Shown: one piece after another, positions 28,647-40,737 of the stretch | Layout of the letters: the number at the start of each line of letters is the position of its first letter | How positions within the stretch are numbered: the stretch's first letter is position 1 | NCBI GenBank assembly: GCA_028753945.1 | Contig: JAPNXP010000011.1 | Span: 186,001-250,000 of the forward strand | Reading direction: 5' to 3' | From: Hexactinellida sp. DTS-2022 | Taxonomy: Eukaryota > Porifera > Hexactinellida | Length of the DNA: 64,000 nt | Made by a program: the position numbers and the translations under genes | Notes under the pieces: generated by a model | Database searches by the model: none | The model's input: only the letters and a program-made list of their open reading frames with translations | Told to the model about the DNA's origin: nothing

Positions 28647-30226
28647 ATGGCCGAGCATATTCATGAAGACAGTTGTTGTCAACATCAACCAACAGTTTTA
28701 AGTGTGGTGCAGACTATAAGCGAAATGGATTTCGAAAGGGGAATATGGAATGCAGCTCTGATGGGAAATATAAGTAAAGTTGAAAAGATGATTGTTTCAG
28801 ATGGAATTAATCCGAATATCACAGATAGCTATGGATATACAGCATTGGTAAGTTAGTATAGTAATTATACATTTATGAAATTTGGTATAAGGCTTATTGG
28901 TAATATTAGGAATACCAACTTTCCAACTGGTAACTAAGGATATCTATAATATTATAAAACTTATATACAGTAATTAAGAAGATTCTAAATGATCATGTTA
29001 TATTTTCCTAAAAATGAGTGTATTAACTATACAGTAGAACCTCGTTAATACGAACACCAACGGACGGTAAAATTTGTTCGCTTTATCCGGAGTAATACCA
29101 ATTGAATAGCCATTGTAGGAATTTAAGTTTGCTCGTACTAACGAGGTTCAACTGTACTATAATTTATTGCAATTAAAACCACAAAAATTGTATTCCCTTT
29201 ATTAGCTGGCCATTTCAATTTTATAGAATTACTTACACTTATTTATTCTAACTATTCCTTATAGATTTATTAATTCGACCGATAACTCGAGTAATACGGT
29301 ATTCCCTTAAATTAATACTATGTATATATTCGTAGCATTACGCAGCCAGACATAATAGAAAGGAGGTGTGCATACTTCTGTTACAGAACAGATCTGATCC
29401 CAACAATCAGAGCAGAGTTGGTAAAGTCACAGCATTACACAGGGCAGCTTACAAGGGGCATAAAGAGATAGTTAGCTTGCTGTTGGAATATAAAGCTAAT
29501 CAAATGTTATGGGATTCTGATGGGGAATTACCCGCGCATAAAGTTAGTACAGTAGATACCGGTTTTAATTAAGAACATTATATTGGAAAACGGTTTCCAT
29601 ATACCCTGTATAATTTATGCCGGTTATAAGAACAATATATGCAAATCCCGACGATGTTCTTATATCCGGTTCCACTGTATTATAATACAGTAGACTCTCG
29701 TAAATAGGAACACGGATAGGGTGAAATATCGGTTAAGGAGTACACATTTAATTATCCTATGCAAATGCATGTAAGTGACTCAGGTTAATAAAAACAAATT
29801 TCGACGATCCCCTAGTGTTCGTATTAACGAGAGTCAATGTATAATAGTACAATAACATTATTAACTTTTATTTAAAATGAAAAACACCTAATGAAATATA
29901 TCAATACCGGAAGTGCTTTGAAAAGAATATTCAGAAATAATGACTGTAGTTTTAAAACAATAGCTTTTGAAATTAATTAGGAACTAAAAAGGATATAAAT
30001 TTTGAGTCAAAGGATTCACATGAAAAGGAAATAATGAATAGTTATTGACATGTATCATTCATCAACTGTGTAGGCTTGTCAAGGAAATCACATTGAAGTT
30101 GTCAAAATACTTTTCAAGAACTTTCCAGGAGCTTTCAACAAGTTGGATGATAAAGGCAAATTACCAAAAGACCATTTGACAGATATTCATGCTATTGGGA
30201 TACTAAAAGAATTGATGGAACAGTGA
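28647..30226 (+). CDS. ANKRD39: ANKRD39, ankyrin repeat domain protein 39
   Basis: Small cytoplasmic ankyrin-repeat protein. Exons: 28647-28847, 29336-29542, 30074-30226, all in phase 0; 186 residues against about 183 in human. The N-terminal CCQHQP and MDFERGIWNAALMGN are hallmarks of ANKRD39 (human has MDFERGIWSAALNGD). Ankyrin repeats follow: YGYTALHYAARHNRKEVC, KVTALHRAAYKGHKEIVSLL, and a weaker third repeat starting ACQGNHIEVVKILF. In the third repeat the usual TSLHKAA is LPAHKAC. Intron 1 carries a family A MITE; intron 2 carries a family D MITE seven bases after the exon 2 donor and a family B MITE. Confidence 0.93.
29032..29154. repeat. Family A MITE in ANKRD39 intron 1
   Basis: 123 bp. 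CAGTAGAACCTCGTTAATAC to CTAACGAGGTTCAACTG with TA on both sides; internal deletion relative to the 184-bp copy at 6504. Confidence 0.8.
29550..29677. repeat. Family D MITE (CAGTGGATGCCGGTTATAAG)
   Basis: CAGTAGATACCGGTTTTAAT to TATCCGGTTCCACTG, TA on both sides. Starts seven bases downstream of the exon 2 donor (GTTAGT) of ANKRD39. Confidence 0.7.
29688..29839. repeat. Family B MITE in ANKRD39 intron 2
   Basis: CAGTAGACTCTCGTAAATAG to GTATTAACGAGAGTCAATG followed by TA. Ten bases from the preceding family D element. Confidence 0.7.
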
Positions 30227-30560
30227 ATTGATAAATAATTACCTTCTTAAAATTAAAATTGTGATTAATAGTTTGTTCTATTGAATAAATGTTATTAATA
30301 ACTTGTATCAACACCTTTTCTAACGTAATTTAATGCACTGACAAGGTCATTTTTTTAAATCAAAAATTCATCTTTGCAAGCCGGTTTTAAGGTGTTCGAA
30401 ATTCAGTAAGGCATTAATAAATTGTTGTTTAGTGATTCAGTTATAAAAAATTTAAATTTAAAAGTACAAATAGCATATAAATTCCACATAATTGTAATTA
30501 ATTGAACTGACATGATACAGATATTAGAATATACACATTTGTTTACATACAAAAGTTTGT
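30227..30560. other. Convergent gap with a family G remnant
   Basis: Between ANKRD39 (plus) and RING2 (minus). 30298-30395 resembles family G (TGTATCAACACCTTTTCTAAC, AAAAATTCATCTTTGCAAGCC). No gene seen. Confidence 0.4.
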
Positions 30561-32137
30561 TTACTCACTAGAGTAGTACAATTCTAATGGCTTTTTGGAA
30601 TGCCAGTATTTAGTATAAATTTCACTCAAATTTTGTTTTCCTTCTAATTCAATAAATCCTTTACTCGATTTGGTGGATTTAATATATATAAAATATTTCC
30701 CATTGGATTCAATATTGATTTTTGTATCTTTTTTATTGGCAGTATTTTTTGGTGGTTTTGTACTTTCTAATGCAATCCTGTCTGACAAGTATTTCGCGAG
30801 ATGATCAATGGTCGCGAAACCTTTCGTTTTAATATATCTTTCTTTATTGAGACTATTCGAAAATTCCGGATGAGTTGATAAGAATTTTGGTTTAAAAATT
30901 AACTCAATTTCGAGTTGAGGATCTAAAGGTGTTGTATTTTGCGATTTTTTAATTGGATTCTGCGATTTATTCGATTCGTGTGTTGTGTCAGGTGTCTCTG
31001 TTTGCGGTTTAATATTCGCAGTTGGTGAAGAAGTCTGTGGGGAAACACAATTTTCGCTGTCACTGCTAACATTATCTTCGCTTGTGGTCGTGTTGTTACT
31101 GGTTGGCTTAGAATTGTGTATTTTCCGCTTTTTAGAAACAGGGAGAGTTGATGCTGTCTTTCTAGCTGTTCTCTTCTGTCTGAAAATAAATAATAAATAA
31201 TTACAGTACACCCTCGCTAACCTGAACAGATGTGTTCCGATTTCCAAAAAAAATATTCGGATTAGTGAAGTAATACATTACCTATCAGCATCTATAAAAT
31301 TAGACCCCGATAATACGAAACAAATTTGTACAAACCTTTTAAATCCAAACTAAAGATATAGTATACTACCCAAATACTTGTGTCTGAACATTACGTAACG
31401 CTTCCAAGGGATAGGGGGTCAATAAGTGTGACATTCCATCATTTATACATTACAAAATGGTCCAAAAATCGTGACATTAGGGAAGGGATGATTTTCCTAC
31501 AATTTTGCGTTACGTACGTTTGAACGGCCAAAACAAAAAATTGAACAAAAGTACAGTAGAACCTCGTTAATACGAACACCAACGGACGGTAAAAATTTGT
31601 TCGCTTTATCCGGAATTCATATTAACCGGAGTAATACCCATTGAATACCATTGTAGGGACCTCATTTTGTAGAATTGTTTGTTCGTCTTATCCGGAAATT
31701 CGTATTATCCGAGTTCGTACTAACAGGTTATATTGTATGAAGTTATAGTGTTACCCTATTTCTTGTAATTTCTTCAAAATCTCTTCCTGGTGAGCTTCAT
31801 ATTCTTCTCGTTTCGGAAATATTTTGGCAATCAAATCATCAAAATTCGGATCAGAACGTAACGATCGTTTTGAGACTAATTTCTTCCTACAAGTTGGACA
31901 TTCCTTATTCCCACTTCGTAGCGCGGTTATGATACATTCCTGACAAAATCTATGCAAACATTCCTTTGTACACATTGTGTTTTTGAGTATGTCGAGACAA
32001 ATCGGACACATTAATTCGTTATGCAAGCTACGTGGTGAAATGGCAAGTTTTGTATGGTCGGTTATTACTTGATGGGGTTTACGATGTTGTTCGTATAAAC
32101 TTAGTTGCCAAAAGTTAGAATTTGATGAAGTTGCCAT
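30561..32137 (-). CDS. RNF2: RING1/RING2 Polycomb E3 ubiquitin ligase
   Basis: Catalytic subunit of Polycomb repressive complex 1, which mono-ubiquitinates histone H2A in the nucleus. Exons: 31755-32137 and 30561-31179, joined in phase 2; 333 residues, as in vertebrate RING2 (336). N-terminal part: [18 protein letters not shown], then the [49 protein letters not shown]. The middle is a Ser/Thr/Asn-rich linker of about 110 residues with a basic KKRKIH. The C-terminal RAWUL (ubiquitin-like) domain is recognisable: [28 protein letters not shown], and the end [17 protein letters not shown]. The single ancestral gene precedes the vertebrate RING1/RNF2 split, so the symbol is approximate. Intron 1 contains a family J and a family A MITE. 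Confidence 0.95.
31382..31531. repeat. Family J MITE
   Basis: Left TCTGAACATTACGTAACGCT; right GCGTTACGTACGTTTGAACG. Related copies near 14.4 kb and 49.3 kb. In the RING2 intron. Confidence 0.6.
31554..31735. repeat. Family A MITE in RING2 intron
   Basis: 182 bp. Left CAGTAGAACCTCGTTAATAC preceded by TA; right end AACAGGTTATATTG followed by TA (slightly decayed). Ends 20 bases from the exon 1 donor. Confidence 0.75.
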
Positions 32138-32879
32138 CTGAGAAATGTATGCTAATTGATGAGATAAAGTAAATCATTATTGTGCTAAGTACAGTCAGGT
32201 TCTTTTATTATGGACCAAAAATTGTGTTCATAATAGAGATACTTCACAATAAGCAGACGAAATCTTGTTCACAATAAGCAGACCTGACTGTTACGATAAT
32301 ATTTGAGTGTTATTACTCATTGACCAATAGTTAATTATAAAAAACATAAAATTTGATAGAAACTCGACAAAAATTCGAATACATTTTGAATAGAAATTTT
32401 CAATATTTATTTTTATAAAAATTGATCGAAATTGTGACAAAAAGCACATTGAAATTTCCACCAATTATTTAATTTATGAAGTACGCTTAATTAAAAGCAA
32501 AATTAAGAAAAACCCAAAATATTAAACATTTGGTATAATGAATACCTCTAATATTATGACGAATATTATTAGAAAATATTATATCGACTCGATATAATAT
32601 GAGGGAAATTAGGCCAATAAATAAGTAAAGATATATGTGATTATTTATCAATGAGTATATGCTTCACAAACAAACAAACATACAATTAATAAGTAACAAG
32701 TGAAAAATGAAGTAGAGAGTTATCATAATTACCATTAAAATACCTGAAAAACTCTTATAAATACTATATTTATATTATCTCAACATTTTTGCAGTTGTCC
32801 ACATATTGCATAATAAGTACGTTGATTGTTTGCATCTCAATTACAAATGCAATTACACAGACAATATTATGTAAGCATT
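32138..32879. other. Gap with a family C MITE
   Basis: 32192-32290 is a 99-bp family C MITE (CAGTCAGGTTCTTTTATTAT to AATAAGCAGACCTGACTG). The rest is AT-rich with no exon seen; it contains the RING2 5' side and the 3' side of the FERM gene. Confidence 0.55.
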
Positions 32880-35800
32880 TTATACCCAATGTGATGTAGG
32901 GAAGTTAGTTATTGTAGGTTGATGATGTTTTTCAAAGTTTGTAGGATATTTTGTTAAATTAATTGGCCTTGGTGGTGGCTTGGGTGGAGTTTCAATTGTA
33001 GTAGAATGTTGGAATAGTTTTTGTTGTTGTTGTTGTTGTTGTTGTGGGTATTTTGTTGTGTGATAAATATTCGTGGGTCGTGTGTATTGAGAATTGAATG
33101 GTGTTTTTTGACGTGGAAATTTAGAAGTGAAATTTTGTTGATTAAAATCATTTGCGAAATTGTGTTGTTGAATAGGGAATCTTTGATTTTGAAAAAGTAT
33201 AGAATTTTCGCGATAATTCGTTGATTTAATTTCGTTAAAGAAAAGTTGTGGATCTGGCAATTGATTTTGAGGAAAAAATCCAGAATTTTTTGTTTGAGAA
33301 TTATCACATGTTTCATAGGTTGGATTCGATTTATTCTGTTTATGGAAATTTGATGGTAAACTCATTGTAAATTCGTCGTTTGTATGATGTAATTTCGGAG
33401 GTACATTTGGAATTGAAATATCAAAAGTTTCATTCGATCTTGGAGGTAATTTAGGTGGATCATCATTTTCATCTGAGCTATAATAAGTTTTGGGTTGTAA
33501 ATCCAATGTTTTTGTTAAACTCTGTTGTTTGAATAAAGCCATTTGTTCAACCAATGGTGCAGGTGTTTTTAACCGTTTTTTATCTTTTCCAAAAGTCTCA
33601 AAACTTAACTCAATAGAAGATTCTAAACTTCTAGATTTCTCTAATGAATTTGGTTCGGATATAATTAGACCATCAGTTGTATAACAATGCGTAGCACGTG
33701 TTGGATGTGGGCTTTTACATTGTGTATGTTTTGGACTTGGAATAATAGGCATTGGTGATAAAGGAGGTTTTTCTGTAATATTTGACTTAAAATGAGGAAA
33801 TTTGAATTTATCTGTAATATGACTTAAGTTGAGGTAATGAGATGGATCTTCATTATCATCATTCGAATTTCTACAAAATATAGTTAAATCGTAAGATATA
33901 TCAGAGTGGTGTTCGCGTAATAAAAGTAGAATTTTGCACTAAATTTGCTTGCTATATGCGAACTTGCTATTAGAGGAACAAAGTAACATTAATGGTTTCT
34001 TCGGGACTGAATAAAACTTGCTAATAGAGCAATATTGCTATTAGGCGAACACCACTGTAACTCCAAATTTAATATAACCATATGATTTGGCTAAGTTATT
34101 AAACTCATTTTTTGTAAAAGGAATTATTTATATATCGGCCAACATCTTTCTGGCACTGGTAAGGTAATTTTTAACATCAAAAATTCACATTCAAGAAACC
34201 AGGTTTTTATATTGAAAAAGTGTTAGCCGATATATAAGTAAGCCTTGCATTATATAATTTTATTTATTAATATTACGCACAAACCTCGTTTCAAGTTCAA
34301 GAGTTATTGCTTCAAGTAAATTCATTTTAACAGATTCCAATTCTTTGCTTGTATTTTCGCCTAAATCTTGTTCATTAGTATTGACTATCTGAATGGAAGA
34401 ATCTAATTCGCTTTGTATTTTAAGCTGGAAAGGTGTTTGAGGCAAATTAAATGTTTTATTGGTGTTTAAACTTTCGTTAATTTGATCCTGAATGACGTCA
34501 TTATTTAGTTGTGAAGCGTTGTAGCGTTTCTTAGGCTTAACAGGGGGCGGGAACTTTCTCATTGACTCTAGAAAATATTAAATATTAGACTAAATATATG
34601 TACCCATTTTATGGTAAAAAATCGGGAAATTACTCCTAAACTAAAAGTAAGGATTTTTCAGTTAAAAAGTGCATATGTTAGAACTCATTCAATTTGGCTG
34701 AAATGTTGCATGTATAATGATATTTAATTAGCACGCATAAAATATTTTTCTATTTAAGTGTTTACAGTTATGTCAATTGGTAATGAGTTTCTATTCCACA
34801 CGATCTCTAAATATGTATTACGGGCAATGGGGGGGTCCACATAATATTTGCTATTTGCTATAGGGGTCCACGGTTGAAAAAGGTTGGGAATCGCTGTAAT
34901 AGCAAACTATACTATACCTTGTTTTTCCTTCTTAAACTTGGTTTTTATCTCATCAAGTAGGAGAGTATGGTTAATATCTGTATTATCCAAAATAGCAGAC
35001 TTCATTTGTTGAGAATCGTTGTAACTCGAGACTCTCTTTGGGGGAGTAGGGGGCGAAGATGCTACATAAATATCTCAATTAAATACAGTCGACTCCGCTT
35101 AATAGAGCCACCGGTTAATCGGTTTCTCTGCTCAATGGGGTCAAAATTCACAGGATTTATAGGACGGAATGACAGTTTGGCTAAAATATTTTAGGTTAAT
35201 AGATTTCTCCGCTTAATCGGGTAAAAGTAAAACTGGTCCCGAGGTAATTCTATTAAGCGGAGTCGACTGTAATTACAATTAGTATACAGTAGAACTTCGT
35301 TGGTACGAACACCAGGGGACGGTCAAAATTTGTTCGTATTATCTGGAAATTTGTATTAACCGGAGTCACTTACATGCATTGTATAGCCTAGGGGAATTAA
35401 ACTTGTACTCCTTAACCGTTATTTCGCCCTATCCGTATTAACTATTAACGAGATTATAATAACTATTAAAATAACCATGTTTATTCGCTTTCTTGTGATT
35501 TGGAGTGTAACTATTGAGGTACTGATCTAGTAAATCTTGCTTGTTATCATTAACATCTATCTGTTGTTGTTGTTGTTGACATATATTCATTTCTGGCATA
35601 TACATTTGTGGTGTAGCTAAAAAGCCATCAGGTGGATCCAACATAACAGAATATCCTAAATTGGAAAAAATTTACTTAAAACAGGCTTTCAAACAGGCAA
35701 AGTTCGCTACAAGTGTCTAAATTACTCGTTTTTGTATTGGAATATCTCTCAATTTTCACACTTCTTGAAAAGTTTTATTACAAATTTACGCGTCTGAATG

Positions 35801-38800
35801 AAACCTTGCTTTAAAATATTCAATATTCTACTTAATGGTGCTTAGAAATAATGCAAAAATTTCCTTATTTGGTGCATTATAGGAAAACATTCATTAAAAT
35901 TCAAAAGATTTGGGAATTTTGGTTGGTAATAAATTAATAATTAAACAATTACAAACTCACTTTGGTCATTGACTTCAGATTCAGTATCAATTGACACATT
36001 TATTTGATCACGATTTATATTAAAACTCTCATTAAACTTTTCAGGAGTTTTCTGTAAAATTTGCGGTATAACTACAGGGGATTCGTGAGACAAATATTGA
36101 GCGATCATTTCAATACTTTTGTCCGGGGATGGTGGGGTAGCTGTTGAAGATTTGGTTTCGTTAGAATGAGAATCTGTAGAGTCACATGAGAGATCATGAT
36201 GTATGAACTTAATCTCCGTTAATGGCTCTTGTTGTTGTTGTTGTTGTTGTTGTTGATTATCGGTGGGATGTATACCCTGATGGTGAGGAGTTGAAGTAGC
36301 TAGAAAGTTAAAAAATGCTTAATTTGATAATTAGGATGTCAAATTTTTCATGAATAACGTTTGAACCGCCCCACCATTGCGATTAAAATGTATAGTAGAA
36401 CCTCGTTAATACGAAATTCCGGTTAATACGAACACTATTTAAGTCTCATTCAAAGCCTTTTCAACACATATTATATCGATTAATACGAATTCCGGATATG
36501 GCGAACACATTTTGACGGTCCCCTAGTCTAATATATTATCCTCCTTTTGGACTATGATTTTTGGAAAAATTTAATTAGGAACGCTAATATTTGGAATCTT
36601 CTCCTATACCGTAACATTAATTTGTGATTTAGACCATATTCGTAATCCTACCTAAATGCGTAACAGAATATTCCCCCTCATTACCTATTGTATTACAATC
36701 CTGTTGAAGCGGCAGCCCATTATATACACCATCAACCTGTCCCTCTGTATTAGCTCCACTCCTGTTATGAACTGACAACACCTTAGGAGGGACCTTAGGG
36801 GGAATAGCAGACCTGAATGTTGTGTAAGGAGGGTCTGGTGACAAGCTGCAGATACTGGGGATGTCTGGGTGGTCTCTGCGGTTACCGTAGCCACCTATAT
36901 GGGGGAATGGAATGCTTAATACAGTAGATGTCGGATATAAGCACACCGGTTATAAGAACATATCGGATATAAGCACACTATGTTGGAAAACGGTTGCCAT
37001 ATACCCTGTATAATTTATGTCGGTTATAAGAACATTAAGTGCAGTTCCCGGCGATGTGCTTATAACCGGCATCCACTGTAATAATGCAATATAAATAGAA
37101 GTACAGTATACTTCGCTTAATAGTCACCGGTTAATATATTTAACTGCTTAATCGGGTCAAAATTTCACAGGATTTATAGGACGGAATTACATTTTGGCTT
37201 AAAATATTTTCAGTTAATAGATTTCTCCGCTTAATCGGGTCAAAGCAACCTGGTCCTAAGGTGACTCTATTAAGCGGTAGATTATTTAAGATACACATAG
37301 TCGAAACCGGTTATTTCTAACCAATTAAATGGAATCATGGTTTTATCCAGGAGCGCCATACACCTAGAGGCGTATAAATTTGGATATGTTTGCGTTTAGG
37401 AGCGCGAAAACTGCCGAAAGTCCCCATAGAGTAATACAAAATTCATACTTTAGTGACCTAAGGACAGTTAGGAGTGTTCAATTCTAGTCCTGTATAAGAA
37501 CTTGAATGGAATGCTTATATAATAATACAGTAAAATTAGAAGGACTTCAATGTTAGGTCTGCTTATTGTGAAAACTTTTTATTATGAACAAGCCTTATGG
37601 TCCAAATTTAACAACTTACAAATGGTTTGTATATATAAATAGAAATTGCTTATTATGAAGTCGGTCTATTATGACACAATTTTGGCCCCTTGAATGTTCA
37701 TAATAAATAACTTGACTGTAATACATTACCTGTTAACTAATGTATAATTATAAAGAGCATCCTTATATGTAGACCGTCTAGAAATAGACGGTCTATAAAA
37801 GTCTACATATAAGATATCTCAATTAATAAATCATTTACGTATTTCCCGAGTTCTTACCAATAGATTGACTCTTTTGAAAATTAGCATCTAATGCTGTATG
37901 AACACTCACACTTCTACTATTCCCATTATTACCAGTATTCACTATTTCTTCAGATGGGCTGGTAATATTAACTACTGTACTATTACTGATACAACTGTAT
38001 GAAGGTGTTATGCCTTGAGTAGATTGTATTATTTGTGAACAGGTGTGTAGGCCTGTGTCTTTTTTCATGAAGCGAGCGCTGTAACGGAATTTAGCTAGCA
38101 TTCTACTCGAGTCACGGCTTTCTCTGAAAAGTATAAATAATAGAATAAATTAATTAAATATTAGGTTAAAAATTTATAAATTTTTGGATTCAACCGTTCC
38201 ATAACGAAAATTTCAGGTAAACTTAATGATTCTAATGGGCATAAAATATTTAATATTATGCATTATTGGTTAATATTGTAATCATTGATAATTTGATATT
38301 TTCTATCCCATTAGAAGAACTCTAATAAATATAATCCTATTTACATTCTACCAATATTATTCACTATAAACTTTGAAAAAGAAAGTAAATAGGAAAGATA
38401 ATAATAACACCGTTTATTGCTGTATAAATATCTATATTTAAATACTGTAGTTTAAAACTCACCTAATATTAAGTCTCATTCTATAGAACTGTAGATAATC
38501 AATAAGATTATCATACAATACCTCACAAAGTGCTTTTGAATCTAATTCAAACGTAACACATTTCATTTCAGCATTTTCCAATTTATTCTTTACAATCAAA
38601 CTCAATCGTTTTCGTTTTTGTGAAACTTTTAATACTCTACCCCAGGCGAAAAGTGCTATCAAAGTCCAATCTTTGTAGACTTTAATTCCCGAGGGAGCTA
38701 ATCCAAGCTGTAAGTTCTCTTTTCCGCTCCCTGTTACGGGATAGGAGTCCAAACCGTAGAATTCCAAATTCAACACTGTGTAACTATGGAAATAAGGAAT

Positions 38801-40737
38801 TGTAAACAACAGGTAATTTACAGTAGAACCTCGTTTATACGAACAACAAGGGACCATCAAAACATGCACTCATTATCCGAAATTCGAATTAAATCAGTGT
38901 CATTTGTAATGGAAAGCTTTGAAGGGGACTGATATAGTGTACATATAAACTGGGAATTCATATTATTACGAGGTTCAACTGTAATTAAGAAGATGATATA
39001 TTCTTATAGATGTATGCAAATTCAATTTAAAGCAAATACAGTAGGATTTCGCTAAAACGAACACTAGGGGACCGTCTAAATTTGTTTGCATCTGCATGAA
39101 TTCGTATTAACTGGAGTCACTTGCATTCATTTTCTAGGCTAGGAAAATTAAACATTATTCGTCTTAACCGATAATTCGCCTTATTCGTGTTCCAATTAAC
39201 GAGAATCTCTGTATTAAATAAAGTCGACTGCGCTTAATAGAGCCACCGGTTAATAGATTTCTCCGCTTAATCGGGTCAAAGCCTACTGGTATAATTACGT
39301 TAGGAAGTGTAGCTCGGCATCTGCCTGTGACATTCCTTTCCTCTCCTTGTGGTGCTCTGCAATAGCTCTCTCGAGCTCAGCTGTTTGGTTAGGCATGAAT
39401 AGGAAATGAGATGTGTAGCCAGGTTGGTGAGATGCGGGGATATAATCTCCCAATTCGGATTGGATTGAGTAGGAGAAGAGACGAGCTGCGTGGTGCTAAT
39501 GGAAACAGGATATTTATAGAAATACTGTAAGGTTCTTTTTATTATGAACATTCAAGGGACCAAAAGTTTGTTCATAATAGAGAAATTTTATAAAATGCCA
39601 ACTCAACTTAATACAAACCCTAATGTAAGTTGTAAAAATTTTTAATTAAATAAGTAGCTCGTTTCAGGCATTACAAAGATCATTTTCACATAAATTCACC
39701 TTTCAGAAGCCTGGGTTTTAGTATCCAAAGGTGTTGGCCGATATACAGTCAGGTATGCTTATAATTAAAACAACTTTTTATTATGAACAAGCACTATGGC
39801 CCCAATTTAATAACTTACATAGGGTTTGTATTAAGTTAAGTTCGCATATGATGACATTTCTCTATTATCAAACAATTTTTGGTACTTTGAATGTTCATGA
39901 TAAAGAACCTGACTGTATAAAAAATCTAAAATAACAGCTGTGCCACTATGTTATACCTGTGAACAGGGCAGTTTGGCTTCGAGTATGTCTCTCCTGATGT
40001 GAAGGAAGAACAGATATCTCGTGAACTCCTCTCTCAGGCTGGAGGGATCGGGCGTAAAGTATTTAACTTGGAGATGGAAGTCACAGGGGATGTAGGAGGG
40101 AGAATCGGGTATTAGGTATTTCTTTGGAATCTAAGTGAACAACAAAATTATAAACAAATACAACAAAATTATAAAGAAATACAACAAAAATAGTACAATA
40201 AAACGAATAAACAAACAATTCGAACAAACAAACGAACAAAAGTGAAATCATACAGTCAGGTCTGCTTATTGTTTTGTTTGTTTAAACCATGAATCTTTCT
40301 ATTATGAACACAATTTTTAGTTATTGAAAGGTCATAAGAAACGAACTTGACTGTATTATATTAAAATAAATGAAAATATTATTCATATTTGGTTGTTAAT
40401 TACCAGTTAAAATAGTTAACAAACAAGTTACCTGTTTCCGTATTTTCCTAGTTGGGTCCAACCATATTTTCATTCCATTTTTATTCGCGAATTTCAATCC
40501 GAAATATTCCTTCTCTCTAAGATCAATTTTCCAGAACACATAGTCAAGTAGTTCTCTGCCGGTTGCTTTTTTAGGAACCAAATGATTGAAATCACTGCCG
40601 TCTGGGAGATATATCATACACTTAAAGGTGTCACTTTTCGAGAGTTTTCTTCGCATCCACCGACCGGAAACTCGCGAATTTGGAGGTGCCGAACCGGCGC
40701 TCGCATCAACCGGAATGAAACAGGTTTCTTGCGGCAT
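32880..40737 (-). CDS. FERM-FA domain protein, EPB41L5/Yurt type
   Basis: Cortical protein linking membrane receptors to the actin cytoskeleton and cell polarity. Eleven exons: 40432-40737, 39957-40130, 39299-39495, 38463-38783, 37858-38123, 36652-36894, 35961-36299, 35476-35655, 34918-35061, 34285-34567, 32880-33870; 3444 bases, 1147 residues, all phases consistent. FERM lobes are clear: FKCMIYLPDGSDF and IWLDPTRKIRKQ (F1), LREEFTRYLFFLHIRRDILE and SIQSELGDYIPA (F2), LGLAPSGIKVYKDW and LFAWGRVLKVS (F3), then the FERM-adjacent KFRYSARFMKKD. The tail is long, rich in Pro, Asn and Gln, with polyQ tracts and SH3-ligand-like runs (PPTPPKR, PPVKPKKR, PPKPPPRP). I used the first in-frame ATG, 40737. 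The donor of exon 8 is GTTATT, off consensus. Closest recalled relatives are EPB41L5 and EPB41L4; PTPN3/4 lack the observed tail and need a phosphatase domain that is absent. Confidence 0.88.
34125..34240. repeat. Family G palindromic element, good copy
   Basis: Left TTTATATATCGGCCAACATC; right GTGTTAGCCGATATATAAGT; interior AACATCAAAAATTCACATTC. In FERM intron 10. This family recurs near 7.4, 9.7, 15, 30.3, 39.7, 41.4, 42.4, 44.7, 45.9, 49.2 and 63.0 kb. Confidence 0.7.
35086..35269. repeat. Family E MITE (CAGTCGACTCCGCTTAATAG)
   Basis: 184 bp. CAGTCGACTCCGCTTAATAG to TATTAAGCGGAGTCGACTG, TA at the left and TAA at the right. In FERM intron 8. Confidence 0.8.
35287..35457. repeat. Family A/B MITE in FERM intron 8
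   Basis: CAGTAGAACTTCGTTGGTAC at the left; right end decayed (TATTAACGAGATTATAAT). With the family E element it makes up about 355 of the 414 bases of the intron and ends about 18 bases from the exon 8 donor. Confidence 0.65.
36391..36523. repeat. Family A MITE fragment in FERM intron 6
   Basis: TAGTAGAACCTCGTTAATAC at the left, inner ACATTTTGACGGTCCCCTAG near the right; right terminus lost. Confidence 0.55.
36922..37078. repeat. Family D MITE, complete
   Basis: 157 bp. CAGTAGATGTCGGATATAAG to TATAACCGGCATCCACTG, TA on both sides. First of five different elements in FERM intron 5. Confidence 0.8.
37104..37276. repeat. Family E MITE, decayed
   Basis: CAGTATACTTCGCTTAATAG at the left, CTCTATTAAGCGGTAGATT at the right; interior matches the copy at 35086 (AATCGGGTCAAA, GGATTTATAGGACGGAAT). 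Confidence 0.65.
37297..37345. repeat. Family I fragment (AACCGGTTWTTTCTAACC)
   Basis: Half-element with AGTCGAAACCGGTTATTTCT, matching the terminal repeat of the 60738 element. Confidence 0.5.
37535..37718. repeat. Family C MITE, left end decayed
   Basis: Interior TTAGGTCTGCTTATTGTGAA and right end TAATAAATAACTTGACTG followed by TA. In FERM intron 5. Confidence 0.6.
37755..37820. repeat. Family H inverted repeat, 66-bp deleted form
   Basis: GAGCATCCTTATATGTAGAC paired with GTCTACATATAAGATATCTC; contains the palindrome TAGACCGTCTAGAAATAGAC. A longer, 183-bp member lies at 51762-51944. Confidence 0.7.
38821..39283. repeat. Three MITEs in FERM intron 3
   Basis: 38821-38981 family A (CAGTAGAACCTCGTTTATAC to ACGAGGTTCAACTG, TA after). 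39039-39211 family A/B (CAGTAGGATTTCGCTAAAAC to GAGAATCTCTG, TA after). 39222-39283 left half of family E (AAGTCGACTGCGCTTAATAG). Together about 396 of the 515 bases of the intron (38784-39298). Confidence 0.65.
39526..39915. repeat. Family C, G and C elements in FERM intron 2
   Basis: 39526-39643 decayed family C; about 39640-39744 family G; 39746-39915 complete family C (CAGTCAGGTATGCTTATAAT to AAAGAACCTGACTG, TA on both sides, 170 bp). Confidence 0.6.
40253..40353. repeat. Family C MITE, short form, in FERM intron 1
   Basis: 101 bp. CAGTCAGGTCTGCTTATTG to AAACGAACTTGACTG, TA on both sides. Confidence 0.7.

Noticed and set aside
37297..37345. Possible regulatory palindrome AACCGGTT
   Set aside because: It matches the terminal repeat of the family I MITE at 60738, so a transposon fragment is the simpler reading.
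32880..40737. FERM gene as a PTPN3/4-type phosphatase
   Set aside because: No PDZ or phosphatase domain follows; the tail is low complexity to the stop codon.
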